Positions 20,562 to 52,035 of a DNA stretch of 64,000 nucleotides are shown here, piece after piece (the stretch's first letter is position 1; each line of letters starts with the position of its first letter). The notes beneath the pieces were generated by a model. It was given only the letters and a program-made list of their open reading frames with translations, did no database searches and was not told where the DNA came from. Origin of the DNA: Albula goreensis. Its lineage: Eukaryota > Chordata > Actinopteri > Albuliformes > Albulidae. Location: contig CM040753.1 of assembly GCA_022829145.1 (NCBI GenBank), positions 11,167,884 to 11,231,883 of the forward strand, written 5' to 3'. A program made the translations under genes and the position numbers.

Positions 20562-23316
20562 GGAAGGAAGGCAGGCTAACAGGACTGACACACCCGCACA
20601 CCCCATGCATTCTGAGATGTTTTACTATCCTGCTGGTATAACAACCTGTCAACCAAAGCCAAAAAGTAGAAGGGGCTACATTTTATTTCAAATCATACCA
20701 GTAAAGAAGGCCCAGAATGTATAGCTGCAGTCTTTATTCCAATCCTGTAGGTAAGGAAGATGTAACATTGTTTTGTTTATTGCAATTCTGAAACAAGGTT
20801 TCCAAAGCTTGTCCTTCTGCAGACATCAGAGAAAGAGCTGCAGAGTTGCTAAAAAATAATTGAAATGACCTAGTCTGGCCTCTAGTCTGAGGACTGTAGT
20901 CCACAGTTGTCGCACAAATAAAAAAAATATTAAACAGTTGGCGACCCAGAGTACCAAAGAAAAAGAAATTTACTCCACAACCATCCGTTGTTAATTACAA
21001 ACAACCTATGAAAAAAGACAGCTTGACCAGCGCACAGATTACATAGGTTTGACATTTTGCACAAGGTATTTACAGTGTTGTCCAATGCAAAGAGGTTCTA
21101 TATACCTATATGTATATACCTATATGTGTTCAAAAGACAATAGATTAAAAAAGTAAAGCAATCAGGAGATGGGACTTGGGATAGACAGAAAGACAATAAA
21201 TACAAAGCCAACAAATATTTGGGATTTTGTCTGTGAGCTCTGTTGAGAGACTACAGAAGGCAGGCAGCCCTGGATGGGTATACCAATTCATAGCTCCCAA
21301 ATTACCAGCTAGATAGCATGTTAGTACATGCAGACTATGACATTAAGTTCTACATGTACAAAATCTTGAATTGTAGAGAGACTAAGGGAGGAGAGGAAGA
21401 AGGCACAGAAGAACAAGGATAAATACATTGGGGTGGACTCAGAAAGCACTGACTCTGACTCAGAAAACGAGCTTTTTGATGAAGAGCAACACGCACAGAT
21501 TACAAAGGTTTGGCATACAAAGTATGGCAATCCAGAGAACCAAAGAAAAAGAAATGTACTTTAAAAAAAAAAAAAAGGTGCTTATGTGCAGCGCTGGATG
21601 GGTATACCAATTCATAGTTACCAGATTACCAGCTAGATAGCATGTTAGCACACATTTGTATATTTAAACAGATGTAAAACCATTTCTATTGTTCCATGCC
21701 CCACAAGCAGCAGGAGGAGCAGAAGGGGAAGGAAGATGAGGAGGAACAGGAGGGCCCTACCAAAGACAGGTGCAGAATAGAATGAGAACAATTATGTATG
21801 TAATTTAATGTTAATATGTTTACAAAAAAAAAGTCAAATATTTCCTTTACCATGTTGATAAATAATCATTGGGGAAAACTATGTGAATGAACTTGTGTAA
21901 AAATCTATTTATCTCAAGTCAAAAAACATTGTTTACATTAAATATAAATATTTCACCAACTGCACTGTTCTTTGTATGTTATTTCTGTTTTTGTTGAAAA
22001 GAGCAATAAGTGACTCTTATATTTTAGGATTCATGGGCTTTGATTGAATGTTAGGGTCCTGGCATGACAATCCATTGTATATTGTACATGTTTTGAACAT
22101 AATTCTTTATAAAATAAATAAATAAAAAACAGTTATTTACACGACGAATTAAATCCCTAATGGTGTTTTAGGGAGTATCTCTATGTGTTATGTACATGTT
22201 AGAGTTTCCCAGTGTAAAGTTCCCGAAACGTGCTGCAAATGCAATCCACATTAAGTAACATTAGGCTTCATATTTCCCAGTGTCTATTTTTTTCTTTTGT
22301 GAATGCAATGGGCTTCCTTAAGGAACTGCTGATTTTTGTGGAATGCGTAGTTACAATGTGGATCGTAGAACGTTTCCATTAATGAAACGGTACACAGTTT
22401 TCAAAAAATGATCATTTTCTTTTTCTGCATCGATGCAGAATCTTTTACTTTGGCAGCTCTCGTCACTCAAATGTTTAGCCACTTAATGTAAACGCTAATA
22501 AATTCCTTACAGTATCACTCTTCTGCCCTCAGTATGTTGTATGCATAACGTAAAACAGTACAAAAATACAATACATTCACAATCTTCCTTATTTGATGAA
22601 ATATCAAGTAAACCAAACACCTGAGTCTTCAGCTAACGTGGTTTTGTACATACTGCGTCACAACCAAAACAAGTGAATGCTAAAATGCTACTTAGCTTTA
22701 GTTGTACACAGCTTTACGTTTACAAAATTCCCAGCTACAGACTAAAACTAGAGAGTGCTACGAATGCTACCAAAATGCTACTTAGCTTTAGTTAGAAATG
22801 CCCAGAAAACAATATACAATTGAAAATACATATGTAATTATTACACCTGATGAACTACAGCTCTACGTGGAACTGCTAGCTTTCACATAAACAGTAGCTT
22901 CATACAGCATTCTCCAAACACAGAGAACACATCAAGACCAAAACAAGAAAATGCTAAAATGCTACTTAGCTTCAGTTAGAAATGCACACAGCAGGCAGCG
23001 TTGACGTGTTTAGGCACGGATTCACTTAGTTTAGTCACTCCAGTTTTCCGTTAACCGACGCGCCTGAACGGTCGAAAATACCGAACATTAAGATTTTTAA
23101 AAAATCAAATCAAATATTCAAAAATAAATGTATAGTGCAAAGTCACACTTGAAAAGGTTCACATCAACATCGTATTCTCTTTGTCAAGGTAAGGAATGGT
23201 AGAAACTTGTGGAGAAGCTGAAAGTGACAGAACCTTACAATGACTTGGTGAAAGAGGAGCTCAACAAAGTTGGCCTGATTATTCATTGCTGTCAGAAGCC
23301 TCTCGACAGGAAAATG
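20562..23316 (+). repeat. Large direct duplication, copy B
   Basis: Second copy of the block at 10,939-13,805, in the same orientation and about 9.6 kb away. It includes the RBM-like piece (20,945-21,035), the CLINT1-like piece joined to a YGNPE stretch (21,375-21,560), a GGATGGGTATACC repeat at 21,270 and 21,595, and a shortened 90-bp array. It carries an extra 80-bp stretch near 21,680-21,770 (AGCAGGAGGAGCAGAAGGGG) absent from copy A. The end, CGACAGGAAAATGGGGATAT, marks the right breakpoint. Confidence 0.85.
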
Positions 23317-23600
23317 GGGATATGTTTCCATGTATGATAAAAAAGAAACTATGCTAAAAAAAAATGTAGCTCGCTGGCCTGTAGTGGGCTATGATTAAGT
23401 GGCTTGCTTGCCTACCGTATAGAAATGTAAATATTCTTTTTTCTGCTTTCTCAGCACTCTGAGGTTCATGCTGCAGTTGAAACAGCCAAGAAAAATGTCG
23501 CACCATGAATAGGTATTATCGACACACTAGCGACTCAAAGTGTAAATTGTAATTAGATGTTAGAGAGGGAGGCTTGGAAGACGAGGAATGACATATCAAG

Positions 23601-23876
23601 CTAGCTAACGCCAAAGCAATGGTTCACTTCACTACTGCATGTCTGACTATAATCAAAGACTCTTTGATTGTAGAATGAATCTCTAGCTTTTACCTTCTCA
23701 TAAAATGTTTGTCCTATTTGCTGCCTATATGTATCCCGGTTATTATTGTTATTGATGTACTGTAGAGTCAACTGGACACTCGCATCCCTGTCTTTGACGG
23801 TGAACGCTCCAGCATCATGGATATTCTCTTTGTCAAGGTATGTAGTAAGAAGGAAATAAGTAATCTGGCGAAGCAC
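23601..23876 (-). other. Unrecognised ORF of 91 codons
   Basis: The minus-strand frame encodes LDKENIHDAGAFTVKDRDAS, then LQYINNNNNRDTYRQQIGQT and VKARDSFYNQRVFDY. It is more protein-like than most ORFs nearby, and a related but shorter frame with LQYIKSNNNHI occurs on the minus strand at 14,772-14,954. I do not recognise a family. It lies in the higher-order repeat region, so it may be a fragment of a mobile or duplicated exon. Confidence 0.25.
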
Positions 23877-24299
23877 GAGCGAACATACGCTCTCATGAAA
23901 GTTGCATAGCTAGCCTGTATGTGTATGTTAAAAATTAGCCAGCGATCCTGCCGTCGGGTATGAATGTAGCTAGCTAGCCTTTTGTGCTCCTGGCGCTCAT
24001 GATGTTCTCTTAGTGAAAACTGTACACAATCTTTTGTTCCTAGTTCCTTATTTCATGAAATACAAAGTAAACCAAACACCTGAGTCTTCAGCTAACGTAG
24101 TTTTGTATACTGCGTCACAACCAAAACAAGTGAATGCTAAAATGCTACTTAGCTTCAGTTAGAAATGCACACAGCTGGGAGCGTTGACGTGTTAAGGCAC
24201 GGATTCACTTAGTCACTCCAGTTTTCCGTTAACCGACGCCCTGGAACGCTCAAAAATGCCGAACATTAAGATTTTCAGTGTACTGCTGTCACAGAAGAC

Positions 24300-25848
24300 G
24301 ACTGAGATAATGCTGCTGTAAAGTAAAAATTGACAGAATAATTTGAAATTGTGTTTCCAGGCGCTTAATAAATAAATAAATGAAAGTTTTAAAAAATAAA
24401 TGTATAGTGCAAAGTCACACTTTGATTGTAGAGTGTTGCACAATCTCTGCTGTCTGTTCCACAACCCTGTTATGATCCCCTTTTTATTTATTATGTGGTT
24501 ATTTGTGCTCACGCGCATTTTGAGTCACGCACATCCCTTTCTTTGAGGACAATGACTTGGTGAAAGAGGACCAAGACAACAGGACATTTCGAATCATATA
24601 AAACATTATTTGCACTGTTGTTTTTCAAAGTAGTAAATGTCATACAGCTTGCAGTAAGAGATAACATGAGAGCCAGGAGCTAATATCAGGTTTGATCTTC
24701 TCCTAAGATCCTGTTAATATCCTAACGCCAAAGGAACTGTTCACTAACAGTAAGAATAATGAACTCGAGGTGTCCAAAAGTGTCAGAACCGTACAATGAC
24801 TAGGTAAAAGGAATTCAACATGATCCAGATCATTGAATCTGTCACCTGCCTTTTTTCCCCAGATCCAAAGAAAATGTTCTTCCAAATGGATGCAACATGT
24901 CCAGTCCAAATGTTGGTGTCCCTCTCCCCTCTCTGTTTGAGATCTTTAACCAGCTTGCCACTCGATGGGCAGATTGTTTTTAAGTTCTAACCGACCTGCT
25001 TAAAATCAGATTTTGTTTGTACATAAAGATATTCGTTTTGGATTGTGTTTGTTGTGCCCACAGAGTGCATCTGCAAAGGAGGAGAAGGAGAGAATACATT
25101 TCTACTCAAGCAGAGAAAGTTGGCAGCGGCCAAATACACCTGCACACCCCATACATGCTTGTTTGTTTTTGTACATAGTTTGTTTCTGTATATAGTTCCT
25201 TTTTTTAAAAAAACAGTTCATTATCTTTAAAACAATATATACTTATAATTTTAATTTAAATAGTGTTTACATTTGTGTGTACATAGGTTGTATACCAATT
25301 CATCGTGACCAAGTTACCAGCTAGATAGGACGTTAGGGTTTTTTGTGCTTGTGTTGTGGTTTGTTCTTTATATATTTTTTTGCTTTGTAATGCTTTAAGT
25401 AATTTAAATATATGCAGAGACCTTGTTTAGTTATCTTGACTGTTCCTGTACAAGTTAATGAGTTCTTATATGTAGTTTGTTTTTGTACATAGTTTTTATA
25501 CCAATTCATCATTACCAATTTACCAGCTATATAGCACTTTAGCACATTTTATAACAGTTTGTTTGTGTACATAGTTCTTTTTTTAAACAGTTTATTTATT
25601 CTATTTTTATATTCTTTTAATGTAATTTAAATACTTTTTAAATTCGGCAGTGGACTGACACACCTTCACACCCCACTCACACCTTTGTATACAGTTTTTT
25701 TTTTTGTAGATAGGACATTAGGATTTTTTGTGCTTGTGTTGTGGTTTCTTCTTTGTATATTATTTTATCTTTTCGTGTTATTTAAATACTTTTTAAATTT
25801 GTTTGTTATGTGTGATGTGTTTTGGGAAATAAAATTTATTTTCCTTTA

Positions 25849-25899
<51 letters not shown>

Positions 25900-26010
25900 G
25901 GAGTTTGCCTGTGTAACTGTCACAAGAGTGGAGGTTTCATGTATCCTCCTGGTTTTGTCCTTAAACTGGCTTCATGCTGACTGTTTTAACTGAATTATCA
26001 TTATATAATT
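24300..26010. other. AT-rich spacer with repeat remnants
   Basis: No gene seen. Bases 24,700-24,970 resemble 1,325-1,615. The TATACCAATTCATC repeat recurs near 25,290 and 25,498. TTTGTACATAGTTTGTTT-like units recur between 25,150 and 25,700. Confidence 0.4.
25851..25898. repeat. (GT)24 microsatellite
   Basis: Uninterrupted GT dinucleotide run of 48 bp, directly after an AATAAAATTTATTTTCC stretch. Confidence 0.98.
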
Positions 26011-26011
26011 G

Positions 26012-26192
26012 TTGGGGCAGCCTATATTCTAGTGGCTAAGGTACATGACTGGTACACCATTGCTGTTGGGCCCCTGAGCAAGGCCCCCACCCCCCATTGC
26101 TCCTCGGGGGGATTGGCCCTTGGTTAGCCTAATCAACTGTAAGTCACTTTGGATAAAAGCATCAGCTAAATGACTGTAGTGTATCAATAAAA
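26012..26192 (+). mobile_element. Fish tRNA-derived SINE
   Basis: The head, GGGGCAGCCTATATTCTAGTGG then CTAAGGTACATGACTGG, resembles a tRNA with an A-box-like start. The tail contains TGTAAGTCACTTTGGATAAA then AGCATCAGCTAAATGA, the conserved core of widespread teleost SINEs (V-SINE/HE-like). It ends in ATCAATAAAAGG. A tRNA gene is excluded because no cloverleaf with a complete anticodon arm is apparent and the SINE core follows. Confidence 0.8.
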
Positions 26193-26423
26193 GGTAGAAA
26201 CATGGTAAGTGACACATTTTTAAGTGTTGTGAGAATTTGAATGTGATTGCAGTGTGATGTGACCTGACCCTAGAATTCTCTCAAGCTGGGAATGTTCACA
26301 CACATAATAAAAATTAAAGTTCTATTAAGTATTATACATCAAATTAAAGATGTCATTCTCTCCATTTCAGTGATGTGAAGCACATTATCTTTTATAATTC
26401 TGAGACAACAGGCCAGAGAGAGG

Positions 26424-26490
26424 GTATATATTTTCCCTCTCCAGTGCATGTGGTTTAGGCCTCCTACAATAGGCAAAATATCAGAGCTCT
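26424..26490. mobile_element. Half copy of the palindromic MITE
   Basis: GTATATATTTTCCCTCTCCA followed by GTGCATGTGGTTTAGGCCTC matches the left arm of the MITE at 16,905-17,030. The right arm is absent. Confidence 0.6.
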
Positions 26491-28516
26491 TTGTTTATCA
26501 TACAGCAAATTTAAAAATAAGTATTATACATTGCATTAAAGATCTTATCCTCTTCTTTCCAATGGTGTGATGCAAATTATTTTATGTTTTATACTTCTGA
26601 GACAACAGACCAAAGAGAAATAATCAGAAGTGGGAGTAACTGTCTTCAATACATATAAGTGTAAATGACAGAGCAATGTGTGAAAGTGGGCAGTTATTGG
26701 TGTTTTTGGCATGTAGTAATGTAAATGCCCAAGCAATTCCTCAGGTAAGCTTTAATTGGTCGAGAAGAGCATGCTGTTTTGCAGTGGGTGATTGCTCGTT
26801 ATCATAACTATGCAAATGCATGCGTTCAAAATGTATCATGGGAGTGTATGACAGAGGGTCAAGTCCACGGCCTGAACTTGTCAAGGTCATTTAACTTAGC
26901 CTGGACTCCTCCTCCCATCAGCCCCCTGTGGAAACTGCTGCTTTGTTTTTGGACGTTGTCCAATTAAACATGCTTCCGGGAATTTCAGTTTGGAGAAATT
27001 TGCTGTGACGTTGGGGACAATTAACTAATGTGAAATACCTACAAGCATCAAACCTATACTTCCACGTCCAAAACCATTAGGGAATACAGACTTTTCCCTT
27101 TAATATTAATCCACGAATACATTTATTTTTCTACTAATTTACAGCCATTTCGCAAGGTTTTCGTGGCAGAACTGTGGCGTTTAGCTTTCAACTCTGAAAA
27201 TGTGTCTGTATGTGAAATTCTGTTTTCTGACCGCAAAGATTACCGAGACACCGTAATGTAAGTAAATAATTTTTCTCATGCTAGAGCGACTGTTGCGTTT
27301 TTCCTGAAAAAAAAAAAAAAAAATAGGGAACCAGGAGAAATAATAGGAAGAGTGGATAGATACAGCAATTTTAATTTTAATAAACACGATATACAGTAAC
27401 TGACTATGAAAACTGACCACAGATCGCATTACGGAACAGATTTAAATTACGTTCGATGAAATACCAATGTGCGCCAAGTACAGACACATGCATTTGAAAC
27501 ACTACGGAACAACGGGGTGAAGGTTGGAATTACTCCACGCCTCAAAACCCACCCACTGACGAATGTAAATAAAACAGCTGTTTGCTCTCTCTGCGCGAAC
27601 AAGGAAACCAAGATGCCTTAGACATTTATCCCACAATTTTAAATTCTAGTAACAGTTCTTGGTGCACCAACGATATTATTGTGGTTGTAAAACCATTTGT
27701 GTATAGCTATATAGCCTAACTAGGCATACATGTCCTTAAGTAACGTTATAGCTAAATGGACAGCAGCATCTCATAGCTGAGTTGAAGGTGTTTCTCGGAG
27801 AGATAGTGTAATTACGAGGTATTACATTTGATGTGGAGGTCCAGCGATCCCGAATATTAAAATAGCCTGACCTTCTTACAGATTCCTGACCTTATGAGAC
27901 GGTTAATTTTGGCTGTCGTGAAGCTTTTTTATCCGCAAAGGTCGGAGAGTAGCAAGAGATGTTGCTACGGTTGATGAGGTTTGTGCTGTGACAAATTGGA
28001 TTAAGACTTATACTGAAAAGTGCGTATAATTTTCCTCAAAATAAGATATATCAACGTAGTAAAACGAATATTATTTAACAGTTCGATTCCTTCTCCGGAA
28101 ACTCAGCGCCTAGCAGTTTTTCATGGATCTTCACTTTAATCAAAGTTTGACTGAAGAAAATAAGCCTTCAGAGGACGAACTGTCATGCTTCCGAAACCAG
28201 GAAGCTTGCTATTGCCCTTAAGGTCTTCCGACGGTGTGATATAGATGTTAGAAAACTGTTCTGTAAAATTGCAAGTTTCAATTAAACGTACTCTTAATGT
28301 TAATATTTGTTATTTTGTTTGTAATGTTTATTTTGCCAGTGAGCAACCAGTAATGGCTACATTTTAACTACAGTAATTCGTAAAGTAACATTTGGTTAAT
28401 TGTCGTTAAAGTAGGCTACAGTCTTCTGTTTTAGAATCGGTAGTGAAAGCGACTTCGTTTGTCTTAGTTATATGACAGTTCGAAATCATCTTTGATCCTT
28501 TGATTTTGTCAGACCG

Positions 28517-28523
28517 TATAAAA
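28517..28523 (+). promoter_or_regulatory. Candidate TATA box of agl
   Basis: TATAAAA lies 212 bp upstream of the agl start codon, with no obvious splice acceptor between, so transcription could start near 28,545-28,553. A (TA)n run at 28,628-28,646 would then lie in the 5' UTR. Human AGL uses alternative first exons, so other starts are possible. Confidence 0.4.
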
Positions 28524-28728
28524 GCTGTAGTTTCCGTGATCGAACTTAACGAAGGCAGGCAGCTAGCAAGTACAGTACTCCGCTGCCAAGGCTAGTGGTG
28601 GCGTGTTCTATAGTGTTGGTGGTAACGTATATATATATATATATATCCCCCTCCATTGAAGGTGGTACTGAGGAATCCCAAAACATCGTTTCCTGCATGC
28701 AAAGGGCACCTTAAATACGGGAGTAAAA

Positions 28729-47621
<18,893 letters not shown>

Positions 47622-48065
47622 ACCCTCACTTCTTGTTAATCCAATTGCACCCCATCCACATCAGTCTTCCAGTCTCCTTGCAGCTCAGAATTAGTGGAGT
47701 TTTTTTTCTTCTGTCCCATCCAGCATTTCTGCATTGTGTACTTTGCTTTAACAAGTGTTTGAAGCATATTGCAAGTGTTTTGAAGTATATTCCAGTATTT
47801 GCTGTGCTAGGAATGTTCAATAGATGGTGTTTGGACCTAGCCTCACTGGTTACTCTGTATTCAGTATTACTTGTTCTCATTTTAACTTAAAAGGATTTGC
47901 AAGATCCTTCATTAGGTTTTACTCACTGTCCTAAAAGTGTGTTCTGTTTAGTCACAGTAACTCTTAGTCAGCAACTGTTACTTGTGGATGTGTGTTGTTT
48001 ATGTGATTTGCAAATACCTTGTGCAATGTATACTACTGACCCAAAGGTCAAAGATCTGTAATTTT

Positions 48066-48071
48066 ATTAAA
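48066..48071 (+). other. Candidate agl polyadenylation signal
   Basis: ATTAAA lies 445 bp after the stop codon. A canonical AATAAA follows at 48,694-48,699, so a longer 3' UTR is equally possible. Confidence 0.4.
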
Positions 48072-48699
48072 AGCTACTATATAAGGAAAGGAAAATATAT
48101 TTAATTAATTTAATTAATATATGTCCCAATAATTCACTGCCATGTCTGTGTGTTTCACATGCGTTAGAATTGCTGCTTTTTGAAATGGTGCTCTTTGTGA
48201 TTTTTATGGTATAAACAAACTTACCAGCCAAGTGTTTTACCTGTTTCATGCTTGTGTGTGCACTCTATCTTTTTCCATATACATCAAGATTCACAGAACT
48301 TTCTATGTCCTTATTTGTTGTCAACAGATTGGTTTGGGTGTGTGTGCGCGCGCCTCAGCTAAATTGGGCTCTTGTATGATATAAAATGGAAATTTCACAT
48401 GATCAAGTGATAATCATCTTGTGACATAATATTGCTTTCAACAAAACTTTGAGCAGTACAACAACAGGGTGCATGTTTCTTAAGGGGAATGTGCATGTTG
48501 ACTGTTTTAAGGCAGAAGTAGAAGATTGTGACAGAGGTTGTTTTTTTTTTTAAGATTGTCTCACCATTGCAAGTACATGAACTGCAAAGCACTTCTGTGA
48601 TTGTTCCAAAATGTGCCTTGTGCATGCTGAAGTTGAAACATCTAATTGGAATAGCCATATTAGAGGGGAAAATACACCTTCTTTTTTATAGCAAATAAA

Positions 48700-51640
48700 A
48701 AAAAACTCAATCAGCCAATTAATCCACCAACTGCAAGCCCCTATATAACATTACATTTATCAATCTATTTTTTATCTATTAGATGCTACATATAAAAACA
48801 CAAATGTTTGCCTTGTTTTCCTGTCATGGTAGAACATCGTTGTGAATTATGTAGATACTACAGCTTTAAAATAGATAGGGGTGGGATTTCCTTGTAAAAA
48901 AGGATGTTGTGTTATTATTTCTCATTCCTCTTTCAAAATCTTCTTGGTAAAGACTGTGTTGCCTTGCCTGGGTCTGATGCAACTTTCCAAATTAAGTTTT
49001 TATGGTCACAGATATATTCTACTTGTGAACAACATTTTAGTTAATACACCTGCATAAATAATGAGGAAGGATGTTGCAAATACACTGTATCCACCACAGG
49101 ATTTGTATACAGTCCTTTCTTCACTTTTAGCATAACTCTCTTTTAGAGTTTCCCTGTCCTGTACATTGCCAAAGTCTTTTTATCCTCTTGAACCATTATT
49201 TGCAGGAAGCATTGTAGAATTTAATAAGTGATCAGTTACTACATAGAATTATGGATGAGTAGTTAATTTTAAAAGGGTGATTTGTTTAATAATCAAATCA
49301 CTAGATATATGCCATGCAACAGGCCAGATTCTTTAAAAAGTTAAGTCTTTAGTGTTTTTGTAATTTCAACGTGTTCTGAAACCCCCTTACAGCTTCCAGG
49401 ATGTTTGTACTGCAGATATCCATGGCTCAAACCCCGTTTCCATGGGACCTGTTGCTGTTGGAGGAAACTCCTCACACTGCTCCGTTCCCAAAATTCGGGT
49501 AACCTTTATTTTGAGATTAGGTCATGTCACGTCTTGCAATGGACATAAGAGGTGACCATCTAATTTAGGCTAAGTGAGACTCCCTTCCGTAAGTGTTGGG
49601 CTATTGACACAAAGGAACTCACTGTGATTCCTTCAAGGCATGGATTTGGTCTCCACAATACTGTATGATCCATAAAGTTCACATGAAGGCTTTGGCAAGA
49701 AATGACACATATTCAATGTTGATTCAGGTTCATTGGTGGAGGTTACTCATAATAACACAATACAACAAAATTCCTGTTTTGCACCCTTCATCCTACTAGG
49801 TCCCTATTAAACCTCTTGTCCTCTAGACAATGAAAATTAAAAGTTGTTAAAAACGTGCTTCACATTTTTCTGTGCCATGGTCAACTCCATGTCCCTTCAC
49901 AGGGAGATCCTGATATTCACTGATGTGTTTGTGAAAATACCAACAATTTTTATTTTTTATTATCTGGTTATGAAAAGTGAGAGGATGGTAAATGTAATTT
50001 GTATTGCTGAAGAAATTTATATTAAACAAAAAGACTCGAAATTGAATTGATTAAAAAAAATTAAGCTAAAAGCACAATTACCTTGCTTATGCTATCCAAT
50101 CATTCTCTTGTAAGTACAGTCTGCAGAATTTGAACAAATTCCTTTCATCATATCAATACCTAACGGCCTACTTAAATTTACCAATCTTATCATGGTTATT
50201 AAAACACAGTACTCATGACAGACTGATTTATGCCCTGATGCCAATATTTCTGATGTTTACTGGAGTGGACAGAGAATAATTTAAGGCCCAAGAGGACTAT
50301 AGTCCAACAATTTTCCAACTCTATGGAAAATATTACCTCTAATAGGAGAACAGTTTAAGGTAACAATCATTTCAAAACTCAAAATGTTATATAATCACTG
50401 CCAAAATGCGGCAACAACAGCTATAACAAGAAAACCAAAACAGCATATTTTATTTTTAATACAAAAACATAAATGATATAACTCGGTTGTAAACAAGTCT
50501 GGAATTGTATTCAATGACACTAGGCCTGTGACTAATCCTGAAAGTAGGGGGTATACACACAGCTGACATTGTCTGTAAATGTCTGTCTCTCACTTCTGAA
50601 AAAAAAAAAAACAGAATTAGGCAACTGACTACAAGATTATATTACCCCCTCATCAAATGGCAAAGCTGAGCTTATTGTATGAGGGGTGTACTGTCCTGGT
50701 CTGTCAGGTTTCCAACGCACCACACATAATATCATAAGCAAGAAGAGCCTGGCTGAGCTAGTGATGGACAGTGTACTGATGAAAGGACTGACTTCATTCT
50801 GATCTATCAAAAGACATGGCAAAAGCAGTACTGCAATACTTGTGGTACTCACATGCAGTTACTCTCCTCTGAAGCTCTACCCATGCAGTTTTTTTCCAAA
50901 TGGGTACACAGATTCATTCAAACATTGCCAATGGTATCTCATAGTAGCTGAGTCATTGTGACTTTCCTGGTAGTGGTTGGATTTTTTTTTTTTTTTTTGC
51001 AATTTCTTCTGTAATACTGTTTTAACAATTGTTTTATTTTTCTTGGAGACGTAGGTTTAAAAATGACTAGCACCCCTGAAAAATATCTCAAGTAAAATTG
51101 AACAAAATTAAAAATCTACACGATCTTCCATGTTTCCTGTTTCACTAGGGTATTAAAATGTGGTATCATGAATGTGCAAAGATCCCTCCCAATGTGTTCT
51201 CCAATCTCATTAAACATGGGAAAACGTTGGGAAACGCTCAGAGCCCTTATACTTGTCACCGAATGCTATTACAAGGGTGTAAAATTTTAGCATGGTTTTG
51301 AGAAAATGCTGGAAGCAAAAAAACACTTTTTTTTTATTTTTTTTTTTACAATAGCTGAATTACAATAAAATAATAGTTTCCCCAGGCGTGTGAACATATA
51401 GTTCAGCTGCTTTTCTGTGAACCTTTTTTTATTATTTCTACATATCTTACATTACAAATAGCCGAATTCAACAGGAAATGCTCACTAGCCGCACTGAAAT
51501 GTAATCTCTACATCCTTCCACCTCGTTCAGCAGGTTAATTCAATAGGCTTCCAGAGTCCACACCTACTACACAGTTTGTATCATAGAATTTCTGCATCTA
51601 ATTGTTCCTCTTTCGCGTCACGGAATATGTACGAAGGGAC
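48700..51640. other. Spacer between agl and frrs1
   Basis: AT-rich sequence with poly(A) and poly(T) runs and no confident gene. A minus-strand exon-like stretch at 50,637-50,803 is described under findings. Confidence 0.4.
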
Positions 51641-51654
51641 AGTCTTTAAAGAAA
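51600..51654 (+). promoter_or_regulatory. Candidate 5' non-coding exon of frrs1 (end at GTAAGT donor)
   Basis: The frrs1 start codon directly follows a splice acceptor, so a non-coding exon must lie upstream. A consensus donor, AAAGAAAGTAAGT, ends a candidate exon at 51,654. A comparable AAAAGTAAGT lies at 61,941-61,950 upstream of the second copy. The 5' end is not determinable by eye. Confidence 0.35.
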
Positions 51655-52035
51655 GTAAGTAATAGCCATTTATCTTTAACATGCCTAGACTATGGTTTGG
51701 CCACAAGTTAATCGCAATCAGTTTGAGACATGAAGAAAATGTTGGGACATTTGCCAACGGGAACAGAAAGAAATAAGATGAAGGGACTTATTTTGTTTCT
51801 GCTTAATTGTGTTGCGGTTTGTTTATCTGTAAACGTGACTAGGCAGCATGGAATAAATAGCATTCACTAAGGTACATTATATAATACTTAATCTAAAAAG
51901 TATAGTAAACTGTGCATAGATAAATGCTAAAAATGACCATTTATTGTATAGCGTTGTCGGGAGTTATGCTTTCCGCACAAGCGGTTTGTTTTCCAAGGCA
52001 ATTTTCGAACAGTTTTGTGTTTGTTTTTCTCCCAG

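Noticed and set aside
26012-26192. tRNA gene
   Set aside because: The tRNA-like head is followed by a SINE core and no complete anticodon arm is apparent.
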